54,776 nt of DNA from Nemertoderma westbladi (taxonomy: Eukaryota; Xenacoelomorpha; Nemertodermatida; Nemertodermatidae): NCBI GenBank assembly GCA_032718475.1, contig JAUCBJ010006618.1, positions 1-54,776 on the forward strand, in the 5' to 3' direction. The position numbers and the translations under genes are program-made. Under the pieces are notes generated by a model. That model saw nothing but the letters and a program-made list of their open reading frames with translations, made no database searches and was not told the origin of the DNA. This document shows, piece after piece, positions 30,010 through 39,353 of this stretch (the first letter of the stretch is position 1; every line of letters begins with the position of its first letter).

Positions 30010-32553
30010 TTATCTGTTCCTCCTCACGTCCTCTTCCCTGGCCCGTTTCTTGGTTATCACCGCTCCTCTGGCATCATCCGCTTTCTGTTTCCGGACCTTC
30101 GCTGCCACTTCCTTGCTGATCCCGGTCGTCGGCTCCTTGGGCGCTGGTGTTATTAAAGCCCGATACCGCTTCGCCGGTGGCCCCTCAGAATGGCCTGGTT
30201 GTCTCCCTCGTGTGGCGTCCCATAGGATCATCTTCATTGCCTTTGGTACGTGTTCCGCCAAGAAATCCCTAAACTCCCTCCGGTTCTCTGGTGTCCACCT
30301 GTCCAGGTACCGTTGCGTGTTCATAACTCCGGCGAACGATGCCGCCGTAGCTACCTCTTGATAGGTAAACGGTAACCTTCGCTTTATGATTTCCATGTGG
30401 GTCTCCTGGTTTATGAGGAAGAAACCCCACTTGAACTCTTGGGCCTTCATGCGCTGGCGCGTCATGGCCCCGACGTCGGCCCACTCCTCGAACCTCGTGA
30501 ACTTCTCCTCGTCGCTCATCCAGTCGCACTCGCGTCCGTGGTGTCCCCGAAAGTGGCACTTTGGACATCGGTTATGCAACCGTGGACACGCCCCCATCCT
30601 GTGACTTGGTTCTCTACAGTAGAGACAAAAGGTTCCCCGTTGGAACCGGTATAGGCAGCTGCTTTCCTGATGGGTCTGTCTCCCACAGTAGTCGCAGCCG
30701 AGTACCAATGTCTCCCGTCCCACCTCGTCCTTCGTCCCAAGCGATCTCCGCGGTCTATGGAGTCGCTGGTAGGCAAACTTCTCCACATTGCTCTCCCTGT
30801 TTACGTCGATCTCTCCGCCCCTCTCGGGCATCGTCTCCCCGAATACTATCCGTGGTGCCGTCCCCGGTTGCTCGCCCAACCTGATGGTGCTCCCCGCGAA
30901 ATCCATCGCCGGCCCCTCGTGCACCCAGGTCCGCTTGCCGGATCTGTTCCAGAAGGCCCTCGCCCCACTGGCCGTCACCACCCTTCCGCCAACCCAGTCC
31001 GTGTCCGAGTGGCCTATCCTTTCGATGGGCGGCATCTCTCCGAACTCGTCGTCGTCGTCCTCCTCTTCTGGTAGTGTCTCCAATCCCGGTATCCCGATGG
31101 GTCCACTATGTCCCTTCCCGCCTTGGCTCTCGCCCGTAGCTCTCCATCCCTCTAGCTCCCTTAACTTCCTTGGCGGTTGGTCGCCCTCGGCGCCCGCTGG
31201 TATGGGCATCGTTTGCAACCCCGACGTCGACTGTTTCGGCGATCCCACCGTCCATCCCAATTCTCGTCCTAGAGACTCCCCCGAACTCCCTGACGATGTC
31301 CAATGAAGCTCGTCTAGACCCGCCTGTTCCTCGAAGCCATAACTCTGTGTCCTGGCCTCCTCTTCCCTCTCCTCTGCTTCTATCCTCTCCCGTCTAGCGA
31401 CTTCTTCCAGTCGCTTTGCTTCCCGTCTATCCATCTCTAGCTGCTCCCATCTCTGATACGGTGTATCTGTCTCCCCGTCTACCAGATGTCGGCTGTTGTA
31501 GTACACCGACTCGCCCTTCAGCCCCGGGTGGTCTACCAGACCGTCAAAGGCCACTTTAAAGGCTCTCCTGTAGCTTAGGGGTGATCCCGATAACAGAAAT
31601 GCCCCTGGTTCCCTTTCGATAACTACGGTCATGAATAAGTTAAGCAAACTTATCATCATCCAGTCCTCCTGCAGGATATATCGCTTCTGATATACCTTTA
31701 TCGCTCCTCTGCGAAACTGATATACCTCCTGCTTTCCCGGTCTCGCTCCCCACTTCAGCGAGTTCGCTAGTTCTGCTCCGTATTCTTCCCTAAACTTCCC
31801 CCAATCCATCGGTTTGTGGCACACGAGCCCCAATAATTGGCCCATCGCCACCGCCCCGCATTGGCCTGTGTTCTCGACCACCCCCAATCCATCCGGTGCC
31901 GTCATAGCCATAAAGACTTTCTGCATATCCAGGAGGTTGGTGGCGTCCGGACCGATGATCCTCTCCGCGTCCTCGCGAATCGCCGATCCCACTTTCGTTG
32001 TCGACTTCTCTCTTACTAAGACTTGTACCGCTTTCGGCAATCGGTCTAATTTCGGCCCGTCCTTCTTCCCATACGTCCCTAGGTCGAATAAGAAGATGTC
32101 CCCATTTGGCGCTGCCAAATGCAAGAGTATGGTCCTGGCCGACCCTGCCGTTCCTCGTCTCGAACCCGCTTCGTCTTCCACGGTTCCCTCGTCATCTAGG
32201 ATCATATATCCTCCTCTGTTGACGGATTCTATGAATCTTTTCCAGTCCTTCCTCGGCGATTCCCTCGGATACTTCGGAATCCCGAACTTCGCCTCGTCTC
32301 CTTTCACCACGTAGTGGAAGTGTTGGAAGATCGCGTTGTCCAGCGACGGCGTCCCGTAGGTCCCGACCAACCGCTGTTCGTGCGCCTCCCGGAAGTGATC
32401 CTGCAGCGCTCGTGCCGCGTGACCCCTTTCCAACCTCTCGTAGTATCCTCTCGTCTTCTCCTCCGGGTGTCTTTCGGTGAAATCCACCAATATTTCTTTT
32501 CCTCCTGACTCCGCCTTTCTCTTCCTGATCAGCTTACTCGCCATTCCGAACAC
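30010..32553 (-). CDS. Retrotransposon-encoded RNase D/WRN-like exonuclease domain plus three zinc knuckles (847 codons)
   Basis: It lies downstream of pol in the position where env is found in other elements. Residues about 105-290 look like a DEDD 3'-5' exonuclease: MILDDEGTVE gives Exo I (D120, E122), then ILLHLAAPNGDIFLFDL, then KVGSAIREDAERI gives Exo II (D195), then NLLDMQ. In the Exo III region (RPGKQEVYQFRRGAIKVYQ) the Tyr is kept but the final Asp is Arg/Gly, so activity is doubtful. Residues about 365-400 are a charged coiled coil; about 495-505 is acidic. Three CX2CX4HX4C knuckles start at C620, C643 and C663. The C-terminus is basic. No signal peptide or membrane segment, so not an envelope protein. 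The start is the first Met of the frame (MFGMAS); the fourth codon is also Met. A nucleic-acid-binding accessory role is inferred. Confidence 0.7.
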   Translation of the reverse strand: MFGMASKLIRKRKAESGGKEILVDFTERHPEEKTRGYYERLERGHAARALQDHFREAHEQRLVGTYGTPSLDNAIFQHFHYVVKGDEAKFGIPKYPRESPRKDWKRFIESVNRGGYMILDDEGTVEDEAGSRRGTAGSARTILLHLAAPNGDIFLFDLGTYGKKDGPKLDRLPKAVQVLVREKSTTKVGSAIREDAERIIGPDATNLLDMQKVFMAMTAPDGLGVVENTGQCGAVAMGQLLGLVCHKPMDWGKFREEYGAELANSLKWGARPGKQEVYQFRRGAIKVYQKRYILQEDWMMISLLNLFMTVVIEREPGAFLLSGSPLSYRRAFKVAFDGLVDHPGLKGESVYYNSRHLVDGETDTPYQRWEQLEMDRREAKRLEEVARRERIEAEEREEEARTQSYGFEEQAGLDELHWTSSGSSGESLGRELGWTVGSPKQSTSGLQTMPIPAGAEGDQPPRKLRELEGWRATGESQGGKGHSGPIGIPGLETLPEEEDDDDEFGEMPPIERIGHSDTDWVGGRVVTASGARAFWNRSGKRTWVHEGPAMDFAGSTIRLGEQPGTAPRIVFGETMPERGGEIDVNRESNVEKFAYQRLHRPRRSLGTKDEVGRETLVLGCDYCGRQTHQESSCLYRFQRGTFCLYCREPSHRMGACPRLHNRCPKCHFRGHHGRECDWMSDEEKFTRFEEWADVGAMTRQRMKAQEFKWGFFLINQETHMEIIKRRLPFTYQEVATAASFAGVMNTQRYLDRWTPENRREFRDFLAEHVPKAMKMILWDATRGRQPGHSEGPPAKRYRALITPAPKEPTTGISKEVAAKVRKQKADDARGAVITKKRAREEDVRRNR

Positions 32554-33039
32554 TACACTCGCTCACCTGTAGGGTGGTGCCTTACCAAGGCGCAATACAG
32601 ATGAGTGATGTATTAAGATGTTTCGTACAGTTCGATAATGGCCTACTTTTCTACTTAACTGCGCCTTTCAAGCTTAATTTAATCTAATTAATTTCGGAGC
32701 TAGTAAATCAGCCTAATTTACAATTTCCGTCCGTTACTTTTATTATGTTCTAGAACGACTTTCCTTGTGTTACCACTATTTTCCGATTTTTAGCCCTATT
32801 CTATTTATTTATTTATTTTGCTTTGATTCTACTGTCCTACTACTTACTACTGCCTATGGATTTATTCTATTCTCTCTCTGATCCATATTCTGGCCTACTC
32901 AGTGGGCCTATGCAGTACAGCAGTATGCGTCGTGTGGCCACACGATTTATCCAGCTGCACTCATATGCCCCCCTCTCGCTACTAACTCTACTTACTGCTA
33001 ACTAATATCTATATCCTATTTACCCCTTTTACCTCTTAC
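32554..33039 (-). other. BEL/Pao internal spacer
   Basis: AT-rich sequence between the repeat block and the exonuclease-like ORF; no ORF or clear signal seen. It may hold leader sequence for a subgenomic transcript of that ORF. Confidence 0.4.
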
Positions 33040-33930
33040 TCTCTCTCTCTAATTAATGGTACTACGTACCCTCTAACTCTAACTAACTAGGTACTACCTA
33101 CCTACTAACTCTCTAACTATCGGTACTACGTACCCTCTAACTCTAACTCTAACTAGGTACTACGTACCTACTAACTCTCTAACTATCGGTACTACGTACC
33201 CTCTAACTCTAACTCTAACTAGGTACCACGTACCTACTAACTCTCTAACTATCGGTACTACGTACCTTCTAACTCTAACTAACTATTGGTACTACGTACC
33301 CTCTAACTCTAACTATAACTAGGTACCACGTACCTACTAACTCTCTAACTATCGGTACTACGTACCTACTAACTCTAACTCTAACTAGGTACTACGTACC
33401 TACTAACTCTCTAACTACCGGTACTACGTACCCTCTAATTCTAACTCTAACTAGGTACTACGTACCTACTAACTCTCTAACTACCGGTACTACGTACCCT
33501 CTAACTCTAACTAACTATTGGTACTACGTACCCTCTAACTCTAACTATCGGTACTACGTACCCTCTAACTCTAACTCTAACTAGGTACTACGTACCTACT
33601 AACTCTCTAACTCTAACTAGGTACTACGTACCTACTAACTCTCTAACTACCGGTACTACGTACCCTCTAACTCTAACTAACTATAGGTACTACGTACCCT
33701 CTAACTCTAACTATCGGTACTACGTACCCTCTAACTCTAACTCTAACTAGGTACTACGTACCTACTAACTCTCTAACTCTAACTAGGTACTACGTACCTA
33801 CTAACTAACTACTCTCTAACTCTAACTAACTAACTCTAGGTACTACGTACCTACTAACTAACTACTCTCTAACTCTAACTAACTAACTCTAGGTACTACG
33901 TACCTACTAACTAACTAACTAACTCTTATT
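33040..33930. repeat. Internal tandem repeats with palindromic core (ggtactacgtacc)
   Basis: About 0.9 kb alternating a near-palindromic core (a)ggtactacgtacc(t) with ctaactctaactctaacta spacers, in units of roughly 30-60 bases. The spacer resembles a hexamer repeat (ctaact/aactct). It separates pol from the exonuclease-like ORF inside the BEL element. Confidence 0.9.
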
Positions 33931-34034
33931 TTTTATTTTATTTTATTTTATTTTGTGTGGGAAGGGCGTCTCGCCCTCAATCCCACCCCCCTCAGTCCAA
34001 AACTTGGACGACTAAACTCTACACTAACTCCGCT

Positions 34035-37000
34035 CTAAGGTGCTCCTTCTAAGAGACAGCATTTACCTACCGCTCTCCTGTAGGTTTTTCTGTCCTTCGC
34101 ACCTATCTTTCCACCTATCCGCACTTCTACCGATCGGACTCTTCCGTCCTCGTCGGAGTAGGTGCCTACAACTCTCGCCAACCGCCATTGGTTGTTGATG
34201 ATAGTATCATCCGTGACGATTATGAGATCTCCCTCTCTTAACTCCCTGTTCAGCTTCCTCCACTTGCTTCGCTTATGGAGCGTGGGTAGGTATTCTTCTA
34301 CCCACCTCCTCCAATACTCTGCGCTAATTGCTTTAGCTACTTTCCAACTTTGGCGGTAGTGTATATCATCTGGGTCTACACCCCGCATATCGATGGTCGC
34401 TGGCCTTTCCATCAGGAAATGGCTAGGCGTCAGCACATCTAACGACTCAGGGTCATCATTCTCCGGATATAGCGGTCTGCTATTAATGATCCCCTCGCAC
34501 TTCGCAAGTACTGTCCGTAAGACGTCTTCAGTGACCATGTGGGTGTTCATCAGCTTCGTCATTAGACGTTTTGAACTGCCCACCAGTCTTTCGACGCATC
34601 CTAGTGTATGTGGTGCATACGGCGTCCATCTTTCCCACTTTACTTGTCGTCTCCTCATGGCCGCCCTGACTTCTTCTCCCTCCAAGATGTCTAAGGCCTC
34701 TGCCATCTCACTCTCTGCGCCCACAAAGTTGGTGCCGTTGTCGCTATATATCACTGCGATCGTCCCACCTTTGCGGTCCCTAAACCTTTCTAAGGCGTTA
34801 ATGAACGCTGATGCGGTTGCATCTTGGGCGAGTTCTATCCCTACCGCCCGCGTATTGTTGCATACGAAGATAATGCCGTAACGCTTCTCCGTGTGTCGCA
34901 TCACCTTGATCTTTATCGGCCCGAACATGTCCACACCGCAATGCGTAAATGGCGGGTCGTGCTGTCTTACCCTACTCGCCGGTAGTGGTGCCATCTCCTG
35001 TACGGCTCGCTCCTTTTTCGCTCCTCGGCAGGTCTGGCACTGCCCCACTACCGCTTTCACCTTTTTTCTTAATTGTTTGACCCAATAGGTCCTTCTTATC
35101 TCTGTGAGGGTTCGGTTGGTGCCCCCATGCAATATCGATTTATGGGAGTCCCATATGATCTGGTGGACTATAGGCGATCCTGTGGGAATGATGATGGGTT
35201 TCGGTGGCACGACTATACTGTTGTTATATCCCACCCTAGAATTCATTACTAGGATCCCATCCTCGTTGAGTTGTGGCGACAGCGTAATCAACTCGCTGTC
35301 CCGTCGGAGGTGCTGTTGGTTGCCGACACGTTCCACCTCGTCGCCGTAGTTCTTGCGTTGTTCATAGCGGATCACTGCCTTGGCCGCTCCTTCCAGATCT
35401 ATGGTTATCCTGGTCTTCTTGTCCTTGCCGACTCCCGCAAGGAAATTCCCAAAGGATCTCCAGTACGCCACTAGTTTCTTGGTCTTATACCAACTGGAAC
35501 TGTAGCTGAGGAGTCTATCCGTCGGGTTGTCGCACAGTTCCCTTCCTGGTTGCACGTCCCTAATCTCCCTCACCATCTGGGAGTATATCTCTTCTACCTC
35601 TGAATCTCCCTCTCCTTCTGATACTGGTTCCGAGCCCGGGTCCACCTTCCTCATCGGCGGCCAGGCCTCTCTATCGCTCAGAAATTGTGGCCCATGTTGC
35701 CACAATACTTCCTTCTTCAGGAAAGTGTGGCGTTCCACGCCCCTCGACAGCAAGTCCGCTGGGTTCTCATCTGTTGGGCAGTAGTGCCACCTTTCCAGTT
35801 CTGTGCTCGCCCTTATTTCGTCCACTCTATTCGCGACGAATATCGGGTATCTCGTCTTTTCGTTGTGTAGCCAACCAAGCACTACCATGGAGTCCGTCCA
35901 GTAGTGTGTCTCCACTATGTTGGGAATTGTATCCACTAGGTAGGCTGTGGCTCTAACTCCCAGCCTCGCAGCTGTCAATTCTAACTTGGGAACAGATGCT
36001 GAATCTGGCGGCGTTGACTTAGCTTTGCTAAAGGCTAGTCTGGGCTTGTGAGGCCCCTCTCGTTGTACTAAATAGAGTGCCGCTCCGTATGCCTCTAACG
36101 ACGCGTTGGAGAACATATGTAAGTCCAGATTCGTCATGTTCCCGTCCGGAAAATACACTCGCGGCATGTTGTATGTTCCCATCCTCTCCAAGTCTCCTGT
36201 CCATTTGCTCCACTGTTTCTTGATGTCCTCTGGTACCTCTACATCCCACTCATCCTTCAATTTATATACTCTCTTGAGTATCTGTTTCCCCGTGACTAGT
36301 AGTGGGGATGCTAGGCCTAGGGGATCGTATATCCTTGCTATATACGATACATAACCCCTCTTCGTATGGGTGTCCGCGCCCTCCTGGCTCAGCTGATACT
36401 TCAGTTCGTCTGTTTTCCTATCCCACACGATTCCCAATGCCTTCTGCTGGGATTCCGTTCTCTTAATCGCCATGTCCTGTCCTTTGGCTGTTGTAGGGTT
36501 GTCCATGGTCGATTCTGGTTTCTTGTCTTCTATTTCCTTGATGAATTCTTCTGAACTGGATTGGAATTTGGTCAGGTTGAAGCCGGATCCTTTCAGGATG
36601 TCACGAACCTCGCGCTCTGTTTCCAGTATCTCCTCAACCGTATTTCCAGACTCCATACCGTCGTCTACGTAGAAGCCGCGTCTGATCATATCGACGGCCC
36701 TACTGCTATATCTATCTTCCTTCCCTTTTACCGTGTCTCTCACTGCCATAGTCGTCGTAAATGAGGACGACTTGGCCCCCATGTTTTGTACTACCATCTT
36801 ATATGCCGGTATTATAGGCGGTTCTTCTTCGCCGTTATACCATAAGAAGCGTTGACTATCGCTATCTTCCTCTGTTACTCGGACTTGGTTGAACATGCCT
36901 TCTATGTCACACGTGAAGGCGTGTTTCCCATTCCGAAACCTAAGTAACACTTCTATGCCCGAATTGTAAATATTTGGGCCTTCCAACAGGTAATCGTTTA

Positions 37001-38270
37001 AGCATTTTCCGTCGGTCTTTGCCGATGCATCGACTACCATCCTCAGTTTACCTTTCTTTGGGTCTAATGCTACGTGGAGTGGCAGGTAGTATGTCCTGTC
37101 TGTATTCGGCTCGTCGACCGGTAACTCCACGGCCCATCCTTTCTCGACGTACTTCTTAATGGTTTTGTGAATGTACTCGTTCTTCTCGGGGCTCCGTTTT
37201 AGTGTTTGTTTCAGCTTGCGGAGTCTCGTGAGTACCATCCCTCTATTATCGGGTAGCGGTATCTTCGGTAGTTTCCATACCATTCCTATTGTATACTGCC
37301 CCTCATCACACGTCATTGATTCCTCCACACTTTGTAGAGCCTGCTTGTCTTCTACCGAGGTCCCGACCCCGGTCTCTTTCAGTCCCTCAAAGTCTTGTCT
37401 GAGCAGTCTTTTAAGCTGCTCCTCTGCTCCCTCATCACCCATTTCTTGCATTGTTCCCGCGAACATGCATCCTGATGTCTCCGACATCCTAAATGGTATC
37501 TTACTCTTTATTGGACCACTCAGCGTCCACCCGAATGGTGTTAATATGGCCACCGGGTCGCTCTGCTTGTCTTCGCCGAAGACCGTTTGCATTCTTTCGT
37601 GGGCCGTCGGGCAGTCCATTCCTACTATGATGGATACCTTCCTAACGTCCACGTCTGGGATTGAGAAGTCAATGTTGTCCAGGAATTTGTATTGCTCGAC
37701 CTCGATGTTGGTTGGCCGCCTGGCATTGATGTTAATTGACTCTATTACTTGGATGGGGTCGATGGTTGCCCCATAATCGCATCCTGGTGCCACTGCTGCA
37801 ATTGCGCACCGTCCTGTCCTCATCTCTAGGATCTCGTCTTTGCTAGAGATGGTTGTCACCGCCATCCTGCTTGGCCTCGTTCTCAACCCTATTTCTTCGG
37901 CTACCCATTCCTCAACTAATGTGAAGGCAGCTCCACTATCAACCAGCATTAGTGTTGTTACTGATCGATTGCCTTCCCCGATCACTCGTACTGGTACTAC
38001 TCCAAGTAGCACTGTTCCTCTCATCTTCGCCCCTACTGTGCTCGTTGCCATCGTCTGGCCTCTCCTTTGGCCAAACTTGACCGGCTTCTCTTGGCATTCC
38101 CTGGCCTTGTGTCCACTCTTCACACATCGCGAGCAGATTTTATTGCTCGACGCGTAATCTATCTGGTCTTGCCTCGGTAGCGCCTGCCAGTACCTGCAGT
38201 TCATGGTTTTATGAAGCGCATTTGCGTGTAACTGGCATTTGCTCTTTGGGTCGTAGCCCTCTTTATACAA
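34035..38270 (-). CDS. BEL/Pao Pol polyprotein (about 1411 codons)
   Basis: Residue numbers count from the TTG at 38270. Order: CCHC knuckle CSRCVKSGHKAREC (46-59); DUF1758-type protease with LMLVDSGAAFTLV (about 108); RT with MVVDASAKTDGKCLNDYLLEG (411-431), FTCDIEGMFNQV (first Asp) and the catalytic YVDD (534-537); RNase H with LHMFSNAS (717-724), PKLELTAARLG and YWTDSM; H2C2 zinc site ending CQTC; integrase DDE at D1114 (GVDMFGP), D1177 (YSDNGTNF) and E1227 (GCVERLV); DUF5641-type tail with SHFLMERP. The frame is open throughout. It has no ATG at its start and overlaps the end of gag in the -1 frame. In RNase H the first catalytic Asp is Asn (N722). Confidence 0.95.
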   Translation of the reverse strand: MYKEGYDPKSKCQLHANALHKTMNCRYWQALPRQDQIDYASSNKICSRCVKSGHKARECQEKPVKFGQRRGQTMATSTVGAKMRGTVLLGVVPVRVIGEGNRSVTTLMLVDSGAAFTLVEEWVAEEIGLRTRPSRMAVTTISSKDEILEMRTGRCAIAAVAPGCDYGATIDPIQVIESININARRPTNIEVEQYKFLDNIDFSIPDVDVRKVSIIVGMDCPTAHERMQTVFGEDKQSDPVAILTPFGWTLSGPIKSKIPFRMSETSGCMFAGTMQEMGDEGAEEQLKRLLRQDFEGLKETGVGTSVEDKQALQSVEESMTCDEGQYTIGMVWKLPKIPLPDNRGMVLTRLRKLKQTLKRSPEKNEYIHKTIKKYVEKGWAVELPVDEPNTDRTYYLPLHVALDPKKGKLRMVVDASAKTDGKCLNDYLLEGPNIYNSGIEVLLRFRNGKHAFTCDIEGMFNQVRVTEEDSDSQRFLWYNGEEEPPIIPAYKMVVQNMGAKSSSFTTTMAVRDTVKGKEDRYSSRAVDMIRRGFYVDDGMESGNTVEEILETEREVRDILKGSGFNLTKFQSSSEEFIKEIEDKKPESTMDNPTTAKGQDMAIKRTESQQKALGIVWDRKTDELKYQLSQEGADTHTKRGYVSYIARIYDPLGLASPLLVTGKQILKRVYKLKDEWDVEVPEDIKKQWSKWTGDLERMGTYNMPRVYFPDGNMTNLDLHMFSNASLEAYGAALYLVQREGPHKPRLAFSKAKSTPPDSASVPKLELTAARLGVRATAYLVDTIPNIVETHYWTDSMVVLGWLHNEKTRYPIFVANRVDEIRASTELERWHYCPTDENPADLLSRGVERHTFLKKEVLWQHGPQFLSDREAWPPMRKVDPGSEPVSEGEGDSEVEEIYSQMVREIRDVQPGRELCDNPTDRLLSYSSSWYKTKKLVAYWRSFGNFLAGVGKDKKTRITIDLEGAAKAVIRYEQRKNYGDEVERVGNQQHLRRDSELITLSPQLNEDGILVMNSRVGYNNSIVVPPKPIIIPTGSPIVHQIIWDSHKSILHGGTNRTLTEIRRTYWVKQLRKKVKAVVGQCQTCRGAKKERAVQEMAPLPASRVRQHDPPFTHCGVDMFGPIKIKVMRHTEKRYGIIFVCNNTRAVGIELAQDATASAFINALERFRDRKGGTIAVIYSDNGTNFVGAESEMAEALDILEGEEVRAAMRRRQVKWERWTPYAPHTLGCVERLVGSSKRLMTKLMNTHMVTEDVLRTVLAKCEGIINSRPLYPENDDPESLDVLTPSHFLMERPATIDMRGVDPDDIHYRQSWKVAKAISAEYWRRWVEEYLPTLHKRSKWRKLNRELREGDLIIVTDDTIINNQWRLARVVGTYSDEDGRVRSVEVRIGGKIGAKDRKTYRRAVGKCCLLEGAP

Positions 38271-38287
38271 TGCATTGCGTATCGCAG

Positions 38288-39319
38288 TTATGTTTGTACC
38301 AAAGTCCCTACTGTTCTTATTGACTGGATTTGGCCTACTGGACGTACTGGGGTTAGTTTATTCATGTTGTTATTGTTCCCCTGTCCGTTCCATGATGTTG
38401 TCTTATCTTCGTTTGCCTGTGGACTTGCAGTCCCCTGTGTCGCTGCGTATGGCAATGATTGTCTGAGCCTCGGCAATGCGTTTGATGTATTGTGCTCTGG
38501 TTTGGGCCTGTAGTGATCTGTCTTTGGTCCCTTTCCCAGGCTATCTTCACTATAGACTGGGTCCGTTATTAGTTCAGCCTCGTAATTTAAGAAGTTTGAC
38601 ATTTCTTCTAAACCTGGTTCCGCACCCTTCTTGTCTCGGGTGGAGAAAGCGATCTTCCTCCATTTGTTGTGCAGCCAGCTCGGTAGTGCCTGCGCTATCG
38701 TGGTGATGTTATTGGACGCGTTGAGCTCGTATGGCGCGTCTAGCGTCTTCAGCACGATCAGCGCCTTCTCGACTTTGTTAGCAAACGTCTTAATGCTAAC
38801 GGGATTATCCTGTAGGCCACCCGATGTTATGCCTCTCAGCGTCTGCCTGATGATCTTGGCCGGGTGCCCGTATTCCCTATCCAGTGCCCGCCATGCTGTT
38901 GTGAAGCCGCCCTCTATTCCTTGGTATTGCCTCACGATATCGTATGCTGGGCCTCCCGTGTACACTTGTAGATACTTTAGGCACTCCGCCTGTGTCAAGT
39001 TTTTTGTTAGTATTTCGTTACTATACATTCGCCGAAACTGTAAGTATTCTTCCGGCCTGCTCCCATCGAATTTGAACGGTTCCACGGGTGGTAATTCGAT
39101 CCTCGTTTTCAACGCATCGATCAACGTGGCCATCCCCATTGCCTGCGCTTCTAATGGATTCGACGGGTGCTGTATAGTTTCCCCTGTCTGGTGCGGTCCG
39201 TCCGTCCTATTTCTTGATCTTCTCTGACTCGGATATGTCATCGGGGGTAGCGGCCCCCTCCATATGTCTGTATCACACGATCTGTTTTCGTCCAAGGGTC
39301 TCGTTGTTCTTGCTACCAT
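38288..39319 (-). CDS. BEL/Pao Gag, DUF1759-type domain
   Basis: Contains PPVEPFKFDGSRPEEYLQF and later LKYLQVYTGGPAYDIV, LDREYGHPAKI and LPSWLHNKWRK, the layout of the BEL Gag domain (DUF1759). The zinc knuckle that completes Gag is in the pol frame, reached by a -1 shift within about 38288-38350; no canonical XXXYYYZ heptamer is seen there. Upstream, the same reading frame is open back to a G run at about 39361-39371, beyond which the preceding ORF continues in another frame. Confidence 0.85.
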   Translation of the reverse strand: MVARTTRPLDENRSCDTDIWRGPLPPMTYPSQRRSRNRTDGPHQTGETIQHPSNPLEAQAMGMATLIDALKTRIELPPVEPFKFDGSRPEEYLQFRRMYSNEILTKNLTQAECLKYLQVYTGGPAYDIVRQYQGIEGGFTTAWRALDREYGHPAKIIRQTLRGITSGGLQDNPVSIKTFANKVEKALIVLKTLDAPYELNASNNITTIAQALPSWLHNKWRKIAFSTRDKKGAEPGLEEMSNFLNYEAELITDPVYSEDSLGKGPKTDHYRPKPEHNTSNALPRLRQSLPYAATQGTASPQANEDKTTSWNGQGNNNNMNKLTPVRPVGQIQSIRTVGTLVQT

Positions 39320-39353
39320 CGGGGTATATTGTTGATATTGTGATGGGGGAATG

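Noticed and set aside
30010-32553. Envelope protein for the last BEL ORF
   Set aside because: No signal peptide, transmembrane segment or furin-type site is visible; instead it has zinc knuckles and a nuclease-like fold.
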